64,000 nucleotides of DNA, from contig CAZTFF010000026.1 in assembly GCA_964612485.1 (NCBI GenBank), positions 4,561-68,560 on the forward strand, given 5' to 3'. The notes below the pieces were generated by a model. The model saw only the letters and a program-made list of their open reading frames with translations. It was not told the origin of the DNA and ran no database searches. Shown here piece by piece: positions 8,401 through 16,332 of this stretch (the stretch's first letter is position 1; every line of letters begins with the position of its first letter). Both the position numbers and the translations under genes were made by a program. The stretch comes from JAFGNV01 sp964612485. GTDB lineage: Bacteria; Chloroflexota; Anaerolineae; 4572-78; J111.

Positions 8401-10447
8401 GCAGGGTTGGATCGACCTGTTCGGCTGTGGCAGCATCGGGCGGAACCAAATCTGCCGCCCACTCAGGCAGAGTGGTATCTTCAAGCCCGGTTTTCGCAGC
8501 ACCGGGGGTTAAATCCGATATCCATTCAGGTATTTCCGGTTGTTCTGCGCTCTTTTTTTTGGGTTCAAGCCGTTTGAGGGGTTTGAGCCGTTTTAATTTG
8601 GGAGAAGGTTGAGCTTCTTCCACTTTTTCTTGACCTTCAACAGTCGCCGCGATACCGGCAGCCATCCCCGCTTCCAGGGCCGATTGAGCGGTGGATTCAT
8701 CAACCTCAGGCTCCAGCGGAGCGGCCACAGCATCGGGGTCGAATTCCAATTGTTCCAACCACGGCGGGAGCTGGCCGGGTACAGGCAATGGCGCTTCAGA
8801 CGTTGTTTCCAAACTTTGCAGCCAGGCCGGTACTGCCGTTGAGGCAGCGGCGGCTACAGCCGTGGCCGATTGAAGTTGATCCAACCAGGGCGGCACGTCC
8901 ACGTCGGACGGGGGTGGTTCGGTTGAGAAAAAATCGTCCGGTTGTTCGGCTGATGAGGGTTCTGTTTCTGTGGCTGCGCCGGGCATATCAGAAGTGTCAA
9001 AGAGCCAATCAAGCGAGTTATCTTCTGCCGGGCCGGATTCTTCATCATCGGGCCGGGTTGATGTTTCGGGATCGGCCAGCCAGTCGGGAACATCGCTGCT
9101 TGCTTCAGGTTGTGAGGGAACATCCTCGGCTAACCAATCGGGCACATCTGTCTCTGCTGCGGGTTGAGCGGGCGGCGCTTCCGCCGGCCAGCCAGTTGCG
9201 CCGGCCTGGGTCTCCGGTGGCGGCGGCGCGTCATCGGCCAGCCAGTCGGGAACATCGCCATCTTCCAAACCGGGCTGGGGCGGGGTTTCGCCGGCCAACC
9301 AATCGGGAACGTCATCCACTAATTCTGTGGGGAGAGTCTCATCCGCCAGCCAATCAGGAACATCATCCCCTTCCTCCGCGCCGGGCTGGGGCGGGGGTTC
9401 GCTTGCCAGCCAATCGGGAGTTTCATCCGCGGCCTCTGTTTGCGGGGGCGCATCATCGGCCAACCAGTCGGGGACATCTGTTTCAACTGGGGCAGGTTCG
9501 GCAGCAGGCGTTTCCGGGGGTTGCGCTGCGGTATCGAGATCATCCATCCCTTCGGTGATCCAATCGGGAACATCCCAATCCATTTCATCGACAGGAGCGG
9601 ATTCGGAGAACGCGGTTGTGTCGGGGGTATCGGGCGCGGGTTCCGCACCTCCCAACCAGTCGGGCACGTCATCGTGCTGTTGCACCGGCGGCGTCGATTC
9701 CGCCGGTGCGGAAGGCTGTGGCGCATCGCTCAACCAATCAGGAACATCTGATTCTGAGATCTCGGGGGATGTCGGCGTGGTATCCGGGGCACTCTCATCC
9801 GGCGGCTCATCAAGCGCTTCCGTTAACCAATCGGGAACCTCATCATCGCTGATAGCAGATTCCGCGGCAGCAGGCGGGGAAGCGGGAACCGGGGGCGTTG
9901 TTGTATCTGCCGGCTCGTCCAACGCCTCATTGAGCCAATCGGGCACTTCGCCGCCGGTGGCGGGCGGGGGTGGCGCCGGTTGTTCATCTGGCTGGGGGGG
10001 GATATCAGGTGCGGATTCGGTGAGCCAATCGGGGATGTCATCATCAAACGTTTGGGGCTCTGCTTCCGGCTGGGTTACATCCATATTGGCCAAGAAATCA
10101 TCCAGCGGAGCTGCATCTTGCGCGGAAGATGAGGCGGCAGGCGCGCCCCACTCCACCGACGAATAAGAATCTTCGCCAATGGTGGGGTCGATGCCGGTTT
10201 CGGCCATTTGCTCTAAAAGGTTGGAAAGGCCGCCCGCTTCCTCCGACGTTGGCGGCGGTGGGCCAAGTTGCTCTTCTTCAACCGATTCTTGCTCTAACCC
10301 CACCAACCGGCCTTCGCTTTCACCGTATTTGGCCAGCAAAGTGCTTAACCAGCCCGGAACCTGTTCTGGAACATCGGGCAGGCGGGCCGATTTGGCCGGG
10401 GCTTCGCTTGTTTGCTTTGGTTTAACCCGTTGTAATCTTTTGACCAT
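5414..10447 (-). CDS. Giant acidic membrane protein with about 34 PDWL-type repeats
   Basis: 1677 residues. Residues about 30-1100 are an acidic Pro/Glu/Ala-rich region carrying roughly 34 copies of a short hydrophobic peptide, consensus (D/E)(V/I/L/M)P(D/E)W(L/I), every 18-40 residues. Residues about 840-1050 are a recent 77-residue tandem duplication, also visible in the DNA. After a Ser/Pro/Glu linker come a membrane segment (about 1363-1385), an extracytoplasmic alpha/beta domain of about 250 residues and a final membrane segment (about 1641-1660). The WL peptides look like short linear binding motifs presented by a disordered cytoplasmic arm, by analogy with scaffold proteins. Membrane-protein genes adjoin on both sides with gaps of 0 and 7 nt. 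Function unknown. Confidence 0.8.
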   Translation of the reverse strand: MVKRLQRVKPKQTSEAPAKSARLPDVPEQVPGWLSTLLAKYGESEGRLVGLEQESVEEEQLGPPPPTSEEAGGLSNLLEQMAETGIDPTIGEDSYSSVEWGAPAASSSAQDAAPLDDFLANMDVTQPEAEPQTFDDDIPDWLTESAPDIPPQPDEQPAPPPPATGGEVPDWLNEALDEPADTTTPPVPASPPAAAESAISDDEVPDWLTEALDEPPDESAPDTTPTSPEISESDVPDWLSDAPQPSAPAESTPPVQQHDDVPDWLGGAEPAPDTPDTTAFSESAPVDEMDWDVPDWITEGMDDLDTAAQPPETPAAEPAPVETDVPDWLADDAPPQTEAADETPDWLASEPPPQPGAEEGDDVPDWLADETLPTELVDDVPDWLAGETPPQPGLEDGDVPDWLADDAPPPPETQAGATGWPAEAPPAQPAAETDVPDWLAEDVPSQPEASSDVPDWLADPETSTRPDDEESGPAEDNSLDWLFDTSDMPGAATETEPSSAEQPDDFFSTEPPPSDVDVPPWLDQLQSATAVAAAASTAVPAWLQSLETTSEAPLPVPGQLPPWLEQLEFDPDAVAAPLEPEVDESTAQSALEAGMAAGIAATVEGQEKVEEAQPSPKLKRLKPLKRLEPKKKSAEQPEIPEWISDLTPGAAKTGLEDTTLPEWAADLVPPDAATAEQVDPTLPDWADDLVPPDAQKPETPPPSPPDEPAVKPELRMPPGLSMTPRAAEEPTPPEEPARPAETAAQPDEEAAPDSMDWLAGLRAEASEPAEESFTSPEAEEPMPEVEIPDWLAGKEVPAEAQEPVEGEAGSEPELEFPSWLSDQTPPAEISEETIVSPASESELELPDWLAEQAPEPEEAAPVEPEIEGELPDWLSELPEAEPEAEVEPETEVEMPDWLSQEMASEAPAEPEAVEEPEPESDLPDWLAEQAPEPEEAAPVEPEIEGELPDWLSELPEAEPEAEVEPETEVEMPDWLSQEMASEAPAEPEAVEEPEPESEIPDWLAEQAPEPEEAAPVEPEIEGELPDWLSELSQAEPEAEAEPQEEVPDWLAELPIQSEEIPDLQQGVPPETSLDFLTDEPKPTTSELFWEEFESEEPPLPPWLADSEDEAGSTAAEQKSPSKPAETHPQSISELRGRRTGLTGLLSRAYEEPAPDTEGTSTGEPAEPSESEQSDEDSDDPELSERPASTGDPPLAEIPSSEMPGQVVETRHPGEADESTSSAETLLHDPSTSDSVEPPASPETPETGETPPPAASSDAAEKPAGWMQALKPSNAVETAVGVEEAPSTESTGMLAGLTGLLPAEKMVTTVPPGEQKTGNSQSKDAVLEAARNFYAIATQSPQPATVPAPVARPGRKQLMGNVVRAGLFLVFMLLVALPLLPNFQKVADPAADLRAPWAEPGGELSEVLSRRRSQLIGNELGLIDLQQPGAVALVSFDYSTGTQGEMQPLAEAILGRLRGQGMRVIVTSLEPEGAALAQQVLDKREETYGENVVNLGYLPGQITAIRELATGRKSLSAIADYQNGLTIEQRENWQDVDNLNQVDVIVTLADNPATARWWIEQMSMAAPPDTGKRYLLAATSAVTEPFLRPYRDPSHLLNDSQTLPDQADVPLDGLISGINGAAAIEAGRQQFGPARQMLDSQSIAHLLIVILIAAGTIAGWMPKITTESIASRPDSEET
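7300..7918 (-). repeat. 231-bp in-frame tandem repeat within the PDWL protein gene
   Basis: Two full 231-bp units start at 7918 and 7687 (minus-strand order) and a third, partial and diverged, at 7456. Each encodes 77 residues with three WL motifs (LPDWLAEQ, LPDWLSEL, MPDWLSQE). The near-identity of units 1 and 2 shows recent unequal crossing-over or slippage; the frame is kept throughout. Confidence 0.9.
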
Positions 10448-10454
10448 AGTTCAC

Positions 10455-11108
10455 TCAATCCGTATAGGGGCGATCCGATCCAATCAATACCCGCAGGCCG
10501 GTGGCAATCGTGCCCAGGGCCACGCCCAACAAAATACCCCGGACCCCGGCCAGCGTAGGGACGTTAATAATCCAATCTTTGATAACAGGCAGTTCCGGCC
10601 AGATATAAATGGCGACCGGAACCTGCCCCAGTAAAACAATCACGGCAAATAAAACAAAAAAGAAGGTTTCCAGATTGCGCACCCTGAAGGCGCGAAAGGC
10701 TGCCGTAGCGATAAATACGGCCAGCAAGGCAAAAAAGGTTGCTTCCAGCGGCTGTAGAATATATTCAAAAATAAATTGGCCGCTGGCAGATGCAGGGCCG
10801 CCCAACCCAAAAATCAACGTGCCGGCCAATGAAACCAACAATACCACGCTGTAAATCGCGCCCGCTTTTTGGGTGCGGATACGGTCCCAATGCACGGTTA
10901 CTACATTGGCAAAGCCCAGCAGCAGGGCAAAGGCGATCACAATGGTGGCCCAACTTACCAGAAAATATCCCACGCCGTTAACGCGCTGTTTTAAGCCTTC
11001 GATGCCAAGAATTTCGCCGCTCCATTGGGTGGCAAAAAGATCGGCCAGAACAAACAGCCCCACCACAATAGCCACCACCGTGGCGATAATTCGTCCAATT
11101 CTAACCAT
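10455..11108 (-). CDS. Uncharacterised six-helix membrane protein
   Basis: 217 residues with about six hydrophobic segments (7-28, 45-68, 82-103, 112-138, 145-170, 185-207) and a short polar tail ending SDRPYTD. No catalytic motif. It lies 2 nt from the preceding DUF6754-like gene and 7 nt from the PDWL giant, so it is inside one operon. Length and topology resemble the 221-residue protein on the other side of the giant; the two may be distant paralogues, but I see no convincing shared motif. Confidence 0.75.
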   Translation of the reverse strand: MVRIGRIIATVVAIVVGLFVLADLFATQWSGEILGIEGLKQRVNGVGYFLVSWATIVIAFALLLGFANVVTVHWDRIRTQKAGAIYSVVLLVSLAGTLIFGLGGPASASGQFIFEYILQPLEATFFALLAVFIATAAFRAFRVRNLETFFFVLFAVIVLLGQVPVAIYIWPELPVIKDWIINVPTLAGVRGILLGVALGTIATGLRVLIGSDRPYTD

Positions 11109-11110
11109 AG

Positions 11111-11857
11111 TTATCTCAACGATGCAATCAGGATACCGGCCAGGATAACGCCGGCCACAATCCAGCGCATGGCGTCCTGGCTCATCAAGCTGCCGATATG
11201 CGCGGGCCGCTGCTGCAAGTACGCGCCGGCGGCGTAAATCTCTTCGCCCAGCAGGGTCTCTTCTGCGGAAGCATAGATAAAGGGCAGGGTGTTGGGATTG
11301 CTGGTGCCGCCAATATGGCCGGCGCCGCGCCGGGCGGCGGTTTCGCCCATCAGCAAATATTCATCGCCAAAATCACCGATCATCACATTGGCTTCCGCCT
11401 CGTCGATGTTCATCAGGCTCATCACTCCGGCGGCGTAGGCGGCGGGCTGGGGCGCGATCCAGCGCACCTGGCGGTAGGCTTCTTCCGCGCCGGTGGGGTC
11501 ATCGGCGTGGGCTTTGCGCAGCGCGTTTTGAGCAAACAACATCACTGTTGGATCGGCCATCGACACGGTGGGAGGTACGCCGGTGGTGGCTCCCTGCCGG
11601 GCCAGATAATCCAACACCGATAAACCGGCCAGGCTATCGGCGGTGGTTTCATTGGCCACGCTGCCCACACCCACCGATAAATGCAACGCGCGTCCGGCTT
11701 CGATGGCCCGGCCCGTGAACCCTTTGAGCGCCTCAAAAGCCCGGATGCGGCGCAAGGCCGGCAGGTGTCCGGCGGTGACGCGGCCCGTGAAGAAGAAGAT
11801 CAGGCCGCCAAATATCAACAAAAACGAAACAGCCCAAATGAGCGGTTCTTGAGTCAT
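11111..11857 (-). CDS. DUF6754-like membrane protein
   Basis: 248 residues: an N-terminal membrane helix (7-27), a central domain with FTGRAIEAGRALHLSVGVG and YRQVRWIAPQPAAYAAGVMSLMN, and a C-terminal helix (about 228-245). The central pattern resembles my recollection of DUF6754 proteins; a profile search would confirm. The ATG overlaps the stop of the preceding 88-residue gene (ATGA), so the cluster is tightly coupled. Function unknown; probably a core subunit, since soluble parts are enclosed by membrane anchors at both ends. Confidence 0.65.
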   Translation of the reverse strand: MTQEPLIWAVSFLLIFGGLIFFFTGRVTAGHLPALRRIRAFEALKGFTGRAIEAGRALHLSVGVGSVANETTADSLAGLSVLDYLARQGATTGVPPTVSMADPTVMLFAQNALRKAHADDPTGAEEAYRQVRWIAPQPAAYAAGVMSLMNIDEAEANVMIGDFGDEYLLMGETAARRGAGHIGGTSNPNTLPFIYASAEETLLGEEIYAAGAYLQQRPAHIGSLMSQDAMRWIVAGVILAGILIASLR

Positions 11858-12120
11858 AAATGCGTTTCCTCCGGGGCACGCGTTCCCGTTTCAAGCGAGA
11901 CTATAAGGTGTTCCAATTGTTCGGAGTCGGCCAGCAGATTGATGGTTTGTTGGGTAAGATGGGGGGGGAAAAGAATATCGAAGGTTGGCTGCGCTACCAG
12001 GAACACCTGACTACCCAGAAAGGCCAAGGGCTTGTATGCTTCCAGCAATAAAATAGCGGGACCAACCAGCCCTAAATCTCTGATTTTGCCGGCAACTTCT
12101 TGGACAAAGTTAGGGTTCAT
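11854..12120 (-). CDS. Small uncharacterised protein, first gene of the envelope cluster
   Basis: 88 residues (MNPNFVQEVAGKIRDLGL...). It is amphipathic with one moderately hydrophobic stretch (about 19-50: VGPAILLLEAYKPLAFLG, then FLVAQPTFDILFP). Its stop overlaps the next start as ATGA. It follows a leader of about 210 nt from a good promoter at 12337-12365. The Shine-Dalgarno is weak. No family recognised. Confidence 0.65.
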   Translation of the reverse strand: MNPNFVQEVAGKIRDLGLVGPAILLLEAYKPLAFLGSQVFLVAQPTFDILFPPHLTQQTINLLADSEQLEHLIVSLETGTRAPEETHL

Positions 12121-12336
12121 TTTTTACAGACCAGAGCTGCGGGTTAAAGATCGGAGATCAAACAACTTCCGCATTTAGGAAATTAGAGATTAGGTCTAAT
12201 CCAGGGATTAGAGATTGGAAGATTTTTAGCCTGAACTCTCTAATATCCACTTTCTAATCTCCGACGAATTGGGCAAGTTAATTGATCCTCATTCCTTAAA
12301 AAACACAGGCTACTTTATACATCTTGATGCAAATTA

Positions 12337-12365
12337 AGTATACCATATGACCGCATGGGTGTAAA
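12337..12365 (-). promoter_or_regulatory. Promoter of the envelope cluster (12120 to 2.8 kb)
   Basis: Minus-strand TTTACA (12365-12360) and TATACT (12342-12337) with a 17-nt spacer. The predicted leader of about 210 nt holds several copies of ATTAGAGATT/AATCTCTAAT (about 12180-12270) that could pair. The 12121-12426 gap otherwise shows no gene. Confidence 0.65.
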
Positions 12366-12373
12366 ATTGACAT

Positions 12374-12414
12374 AAAATCATCAGGGTTATACGAAAAATT
12401 CGAGATGGCCTGAT
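12374..12414 (-). terminator. Weak possible terminator after the SpoIIE-phosphatase gene
   Basis: On the minus strand ATCAGG (12414 side) and CCTGAT enclose a 23-nt loop and are followed by GATTTTAT. The stem is only 6 bp, so this is tentative. It lies just past the stop at 12427 and before the next promoter. Confidence 0.3.
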
Positions 12415-12426
12415 ACTTTTTACAAA

Positions 12427-14241
12427 CTAAACCTGCACAACTATGATGGTGATGTCATCGTGAACTTCTGCCGGGCCGGTGAATTCAACCAAAACTTGTT
12501 TGAGATGGTCCATCATTGCTTTGGCGTTTGTAGCCGGGCCATCGGCAATGGTTTGAGCCAACCGGTCAAAGCCAAACATATGGCCATCGGCATTGGTGGC
12601 CTCGGCCACGCCATCGCTGGTAAGGATGATGAGATCACCCTTAGAAACGTATTGGGTGATTTGTTGGTAGCCGGCAGCCGCGCCCAGGCCGTGACCCAAC
12701 GGGAACCCACTGGCCGGGGGCCACTCAACCTGGCCGTTGCCGCGCCGGATGTAGGGGGGGATGCCGCCGGCATTCACAATGCTCAACGTTGCCGAAGAGG
12801 GTCCGTTCAGTTCTAACTCCACATAGCATAGGGCGCAATTTTTGCCCTGGGGTTGGGTGTAGGGCGAGATGGCCTGATCCAGATGAACCATTCTTTGACG
12901 GGGACTCCACATCTGGGCCAGCGTGGCGTCGAATTGGGCCAGGCTGCTGGCCATCAACAAAGCCGCCGAAACCCCCTTGCCCGATACATCGCCAATGGCA
13001 AACGCAAATTTCCGCCTGCCTTGCTCTTTCCAGGTATGGTAGCGATAAAAATCGCCGCCCAGTTGGCGGGCTGAGGCGCTGTAACACATAACATCGGGGG
13101 CGGGCCACTCCGGTTGAGGCGCGGGCAGCAAGCCTTGTTGGATTTCGTAAGCCAGAGCCAGTTCATCATTCATCTGGCGGTTAAGGGTTTGCAGGGTGGC
13201 CTCCACTTCCTGACGTTTGGTAACATCGTGCAGAACAATCAACCGCCCCCGTATGCCTTTTCTGCGCCCGTATAACGGCGAGATGAGGAGATCATAATAC
13301 CGTTGCTGGGGGCCATTACCCAGAACAATCAGATTTCGGGTTTCCGTAGAATCACTAATGGCGGCGATCAGGTCGGAATGGCCGGCCAGCAGATTATCCA
13401 ATGAATGGCCAATAATATTCACCAGGGGATAGCCAATCATGCGTTTGGCGGCGGGATTAATATCAACAATGCGGTTCTGGGCGTCCAGCGCAATCACGCC
13501 GTCGCGCATGCTTTCCACTACTTTGTCGCGGGCAATGGGCGCTAAATCCAACAACTTGTGCCGAAAAAGGCCGTAGCCCATCACCACCCCGGTGAGGGTC
13601 AGGGCCAGCGGGGTAAGATTCAGCCGGGGTACCGGATTGAGGCGTAAAATGTATAAAATATTGGCCAGGAAGGGGATCATAGCGCCCATCACCACAATGC
13701 CAATTTGGTTTCGATAGGGAGGCACCGACCGGAAAAACATCAATACCAGGATTGCCGCGCCGGCCAGCAGGCAAACATAAGAGTACCCCACACTGACCCA
13801 ATACCAGGGGGCGGTGGTGAAATCCAGCATAATGAACGGCCCGCTATTGTCCAATCCAACCTGGGGATAATAAAAATGATGAATTTCATTGGTCCAGTTC
13901 AAGGTAAGCGTAATCGCCGGCACAATGAATAACACGGCCACTTTGCCGCGAGTCAACCACTGCTCCCGCCCGGAATATTCCAGGGCAAAAGTCAGCCAGA
14001 AAACCGGCGCGCTGACCACGCCTATATAACTTATTTTGACCCAAAAAAGCATCGCGCTCAGACCGGTGTTCCATAGTTCCAGCGCATACCCCAGCGACCA
14101 GACCGTAACTGCCGCCATCAGCAGGGCAAACGAGGTGGCGCCAGGGGTTCCCCGGCGGCGCCAGGTATAAACTGTAATCCCTCCCGTTAAAAATACCGAA
14201 ACAACCAACGCTGAGATGAAGAGGATTAACGGCAAGTACAT
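12427..14241 (-). CDS. 7TM-PAS-SpoIIE (PP2C-type) phosphatase
   Basis: 604 residues. Residues 1-230 have seven hydrophobic segments like the HisKA_7TM sensor module. A PAS domain follows (about 235-345, GVIALDAQNRIVDINPAAKR, ending HDVTKRQE). A short coiled coil leads to a SpoIIE/RsbU-type PP2C domain (about 375-604) with the metal-binding pieces LGGDFYRY, AIGDVSGKGVSAALLMA, LTSDGVAEA and DDITIIVV. Such enzymes dephosphorylate STAS anti-sigma antagonists in partner switching. An RsbW-like kinase is encoded at 22632-23039, but no STAS protein is in the window. ATG 14241 has only a weak purine-rich site upstream. Confidence 0.9.
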   Translation of the reverse strand: MYLPLILFISALVVSVFLTGGITVYTWRRRGTPGATSFALLMAAVTVWSLGYALELWNTGLSAMLFWVKISYIGVVSAPVFWLTFALEYSGREQWLTRGKVAVLFIVPAITLTLNWTNEIHHFYYPQVGLDNSGPFIMLDFTTAPWYWVSVGYSYVCLLAGAAILVLMFFRSVPPYRNQIGIVVMGAMIPFLANILYILRLNPVPRLNLTPLALTLTGVVMGYGLFRHKLLDLAPIARDKVVESMRDGVIALDAQNRIVDINPAAKRMIGYPLVNIIGHSLDNLLAGHSDLIAAISDSTETRNLIVLGNGPQQRYYDLLISPLYGRRKGIRGRLIVLHDVTKRQEVEATLQTLNRQMNDELALAYEIQQGLLPAPQPEWPAPDVMCYSASARQLGGDFYRYHTWKEQGRRKFAFAIGDVSGKGVSAALLMASSLAQFDATLAQMWSPRQRMVHLDQAISPYTQPQGKNCALCYVELELNGPSSATLSIVNAGGIPPYIRRGNGQVEWPPASGFPLGHGLGAAAGYQQITQYVSKGDLIILTSDGVAEATNADGHMFGFDRLAQTIADGPATNAKAMMDHLKQVLVEFTGPAEVHDDITIIVVQV

Positions 14242-14362
14242 GGTTTTGCTTCTTAAATGATGCTATGGTTAATTGGCTAACCCTTTTGCCTAATACTAAC
14301 ACCGGCCTGATATTGTGGCAATTGTTAAAAACTCATTGCGTGGAGCCAGAAGGAGGAAAAAA

Positions 14363-16078
14363 CTAAGATTGCAGGTAGCCCAATTCGATCAAAATTCGCC
14401 GCACTTCAGCGATGTTTTTTTGAGGGATCACAATTGCCTGAGGGCCAACACTTTCACCCAACAACGGGCAGAGCGCGGAGTTGTTACGAAATTCCTCGAT
14501 AATGGCGGGATTCTGAACTCTCAACAGCGTGATTTGTTCCATACGAGCCGCCCCCTGCCGACGTTCCCAGGTTCGCATGGTTTCCACCACTTTAAGCGGG
14601 GTGCGATTATTGGTGACCCGCGCCAGAAACGCCACCATCTGGTCGGCGGTGACGCCGTTGCGCAGGGCGCGGCCCACGCTGCTTTGGGTGATGCGGTACA
14701 CCACGCGGTCGGCCTCGCGCCGCTCCAGGGCAGCAAAGCGGGCCAGTTGAAAGCGGTCGTACAGGCTATTTCCCGGGAAAATCTGAACCGAAAAGTTAGG
14801 GTTCACCTGAAAATAGCGCGGCTTGGGGGCGTCAACCGGCGGCGGCTCCCGTTCCGCCAAAAAATCGGCTCCCTGTTCTGTAATTTTGAAACTGGTTGGC
14901 GATGCAGTTTCTGCGGGCAGCCCCACTTCCACCACGCCCAACACGGGCAAAAGGTGAGCCAACACGTACCGGATCAACGCGCCTTCCACCTTATCCCAAT
15001 TTTCAAAACCCATCAAAGAGTTGCCGGCTGCATCTTGAAGATACCAGCTTTGATAATCACCATGCGGGCGTTGAAAATCCGGGTCTACGCGCTTGATGGC
15101 GGCCACAAAATCGGCCAATCCATACCAGGTGCCCGGCGACGCGGTTAGTTGCGAGAGATACGCCAGAATTTTGGAGCGGGCCAGCAGGGGGCTGTTTTCC
15201 CAGCCGGTGGGTTGGGGCACCAGGCCGGGCACGTGCCACAGATCATTCCAGGTGGGGTCGGCGCGCCAGGTATTTTGCAATACCCGCGTTTGTTGCCGCG
15301 GCGAACTTTGCAGCCAGGTTCGGGCCGAATCACGGTGGGGCCGGAGCCGCCCGCGCGCCTGCACCAGCAGGTTAGCACGTTGGGCCAGATGCAGCAGAAA
15401 ATCCAGTTCGGCGGCGAGGGTAAGGCCCGGCACCGGCGGCGGCAATAATGCAGCCATCAGGCCCTCTCTATCTTTTTTTATCAACGAGCCTTGCTGTAAC
15501 CGAACCGGATTGATTTGCAGGTAAACCAGCAGATTGAACACATTTTCTTGTAGATGGCCGCTCCCCGAACGGACAATTTCCGGCTCCGGCGCACCGGCAA
15601 CATCAAAGTCAGCCGTGGGATTGGCCGGAACCTCAACATCTAATCCGGCTTGTTTCAGCAGCGCCAGCAGATCATCGGGAAGGTAAACAATTTCGCTGCT
15701 GCCCTGGGGGGTGATCCTGATCGTTTTGAAGATCAAACCACGATACCATAACCCTTCGGCTACACTGGCCGGATTTTCCCATGGCCGCTCTCGTTCCAGC
15801 CGCGCCTGGCCCATCGGCCGGATTGCGCCGTAATCGCGGGCAAAACGGGGTTCATCCACCCACCCGCCGTTGGCCAGCAAAAGCTGAAGCGCCTCTTGTT
15901 CCGGTTCGGATAGATCGTCCAGCATGATGGCCGTTTCGGCAGGGGAGAGCAGGCTTTCGGCCAGAATATCTACCGCCGCTTGTTGGCTGGGCGTGATGAG
16001 AGAAATAGCTCGACGCGCGGCAATGGCTTGCAGCAGGGCCATTTCATAATCAACCAATGCCTGATAGACAGTTTTCAT
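14363..16078 (-). CDS. Helicase_C_3 (XPB/Ssl2-like) domain protein
   Basis: 571 residues from ATG 16078; a TTG seven codons upstream is a weaker alternative. The C-terminal part (about 425-530: VNPNFSVQIFPGNSLYDRFQ, VVYRITQSSVGRALRNGVTA, LKVVETMRTWERR) matches the XPB/Ssl2-type helicase conserved C-terminal domain (PF13625 type). The N-terminal half is winged-helix-rich and has no Walker A or DEAD motif, so the protein cannot be a helicase on its own. Proteins of this build occur in Chloroflexota and Actinobacteria with unknown roles. It is a single gene with no obvious partner. Confidence 0.75.
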   Translation of the reverse strand: MKTVYQALVDYEMALLQAIAARRAISLITPSQQAAVDILAESLLSPAETAIMLDDLSEPEQEALQLLLANGGWVDEPRFARDYGAIRPMGQARLERERPWENPASVAEGLWYRGLIFKTIRITPQGSSEIVYLPDDLLALLKQAGLDVEVPANPTADFDVAGAPEPEIVRSGSGHLQENVFNLLVYLQINPVRLQQGSLIKKDREGLMAALLPPPVPGLTLAAELDFLLHLAQRANLLVQARGRLRPHRDSARTWLQSSPRQQTRVLQNTWRADPTWNDLWHVPGLVPQPTGWENSPLLARSKILAYLSQLTASPGTWYGLADFVAAIKRVDPDFQRPHGDYQSWYLQDAAGNSLMGFENWDKVEGALIRYVLAHLLPVLGVVEVGLPAETASPTSFKITEQGADFLAEREPPPVDAPKPRYFQVNPNFSVQIFPGNSLYDRFQLARFAALERREADRVVYRITQSSVGRALRNGVTADQMVAFLARVTNNRTPLKVVETMRTWERRQGAARMEQITLLRVQNPAIIEEFRNNSALCPLLGESVGPQAIVIPQKNIAEVRRILIELGYLQS

Positions 16079-16174
16079 AACGTTACTTTCACTTATCAAC
16101 GGCCGGTTCTCTGAAAGCTTATTATAATCGCAGTAGGCGGTCTATGTCCAGAGCATATCGCGGCTGTGTTTAAA

Positions 16175-16206
16175 CAAAAAACGCGCGCTGTCTATTTCAG
16201 CGCGCA
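16175..16206 (-). terminator. Terminator of the Ig-like/rdgB/cupin operon
   Basis: Minus-strand stem CAGCGCGC... read as GCGCGCTG/CAGCGCGC (16183-16190 with 16198-16205), 7-nt loop, then TTTTTTGTTT. It is separated from the cupin stop by the MITE at 16212-16311, and the MITE target site starts inside its distal arm. Confidence 0.8.
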
Positions 16207-16211
16207 TTGAT

Positions 16212-16311
16212 GCACCTTCTCGATAATCTGGGGCGGAGTTGGTTGAGCTTGTCGAAACCAACGGTCTTCAACAGGCTCAGACCTCGTTCTCTCGAAATAT
16301 TGAGATGATAC
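16212..16311 (-). mobile_element. MITE-like palindromic element, copy A (100 bp)
   Basis: Inverted relative to the copies at 23092 and 40610. Flanked by a perfect 8-bp direct repeat GCATTGAT (16204-16211 and 16312-16319). Terminal inverted repeats read GTATCATCTCAATA at one end and GCACCTTCTCGATAATC at the other; an inner inverted pair contains GAGCTTGTCGAA. No coding capacity. It inserted between the cupin gene and its terminator. Confidence 0.85.
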
Positions 16312-16332
16312 GCATTGATTGCCACAAAACAA

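Noticed and set aside
9327..10166. Long plus-strand Ser-rich frame of 279 codons
   Set aside because: It is the antisense shadow of the PDWL repeat gene; its repeats mirror the coding strand.
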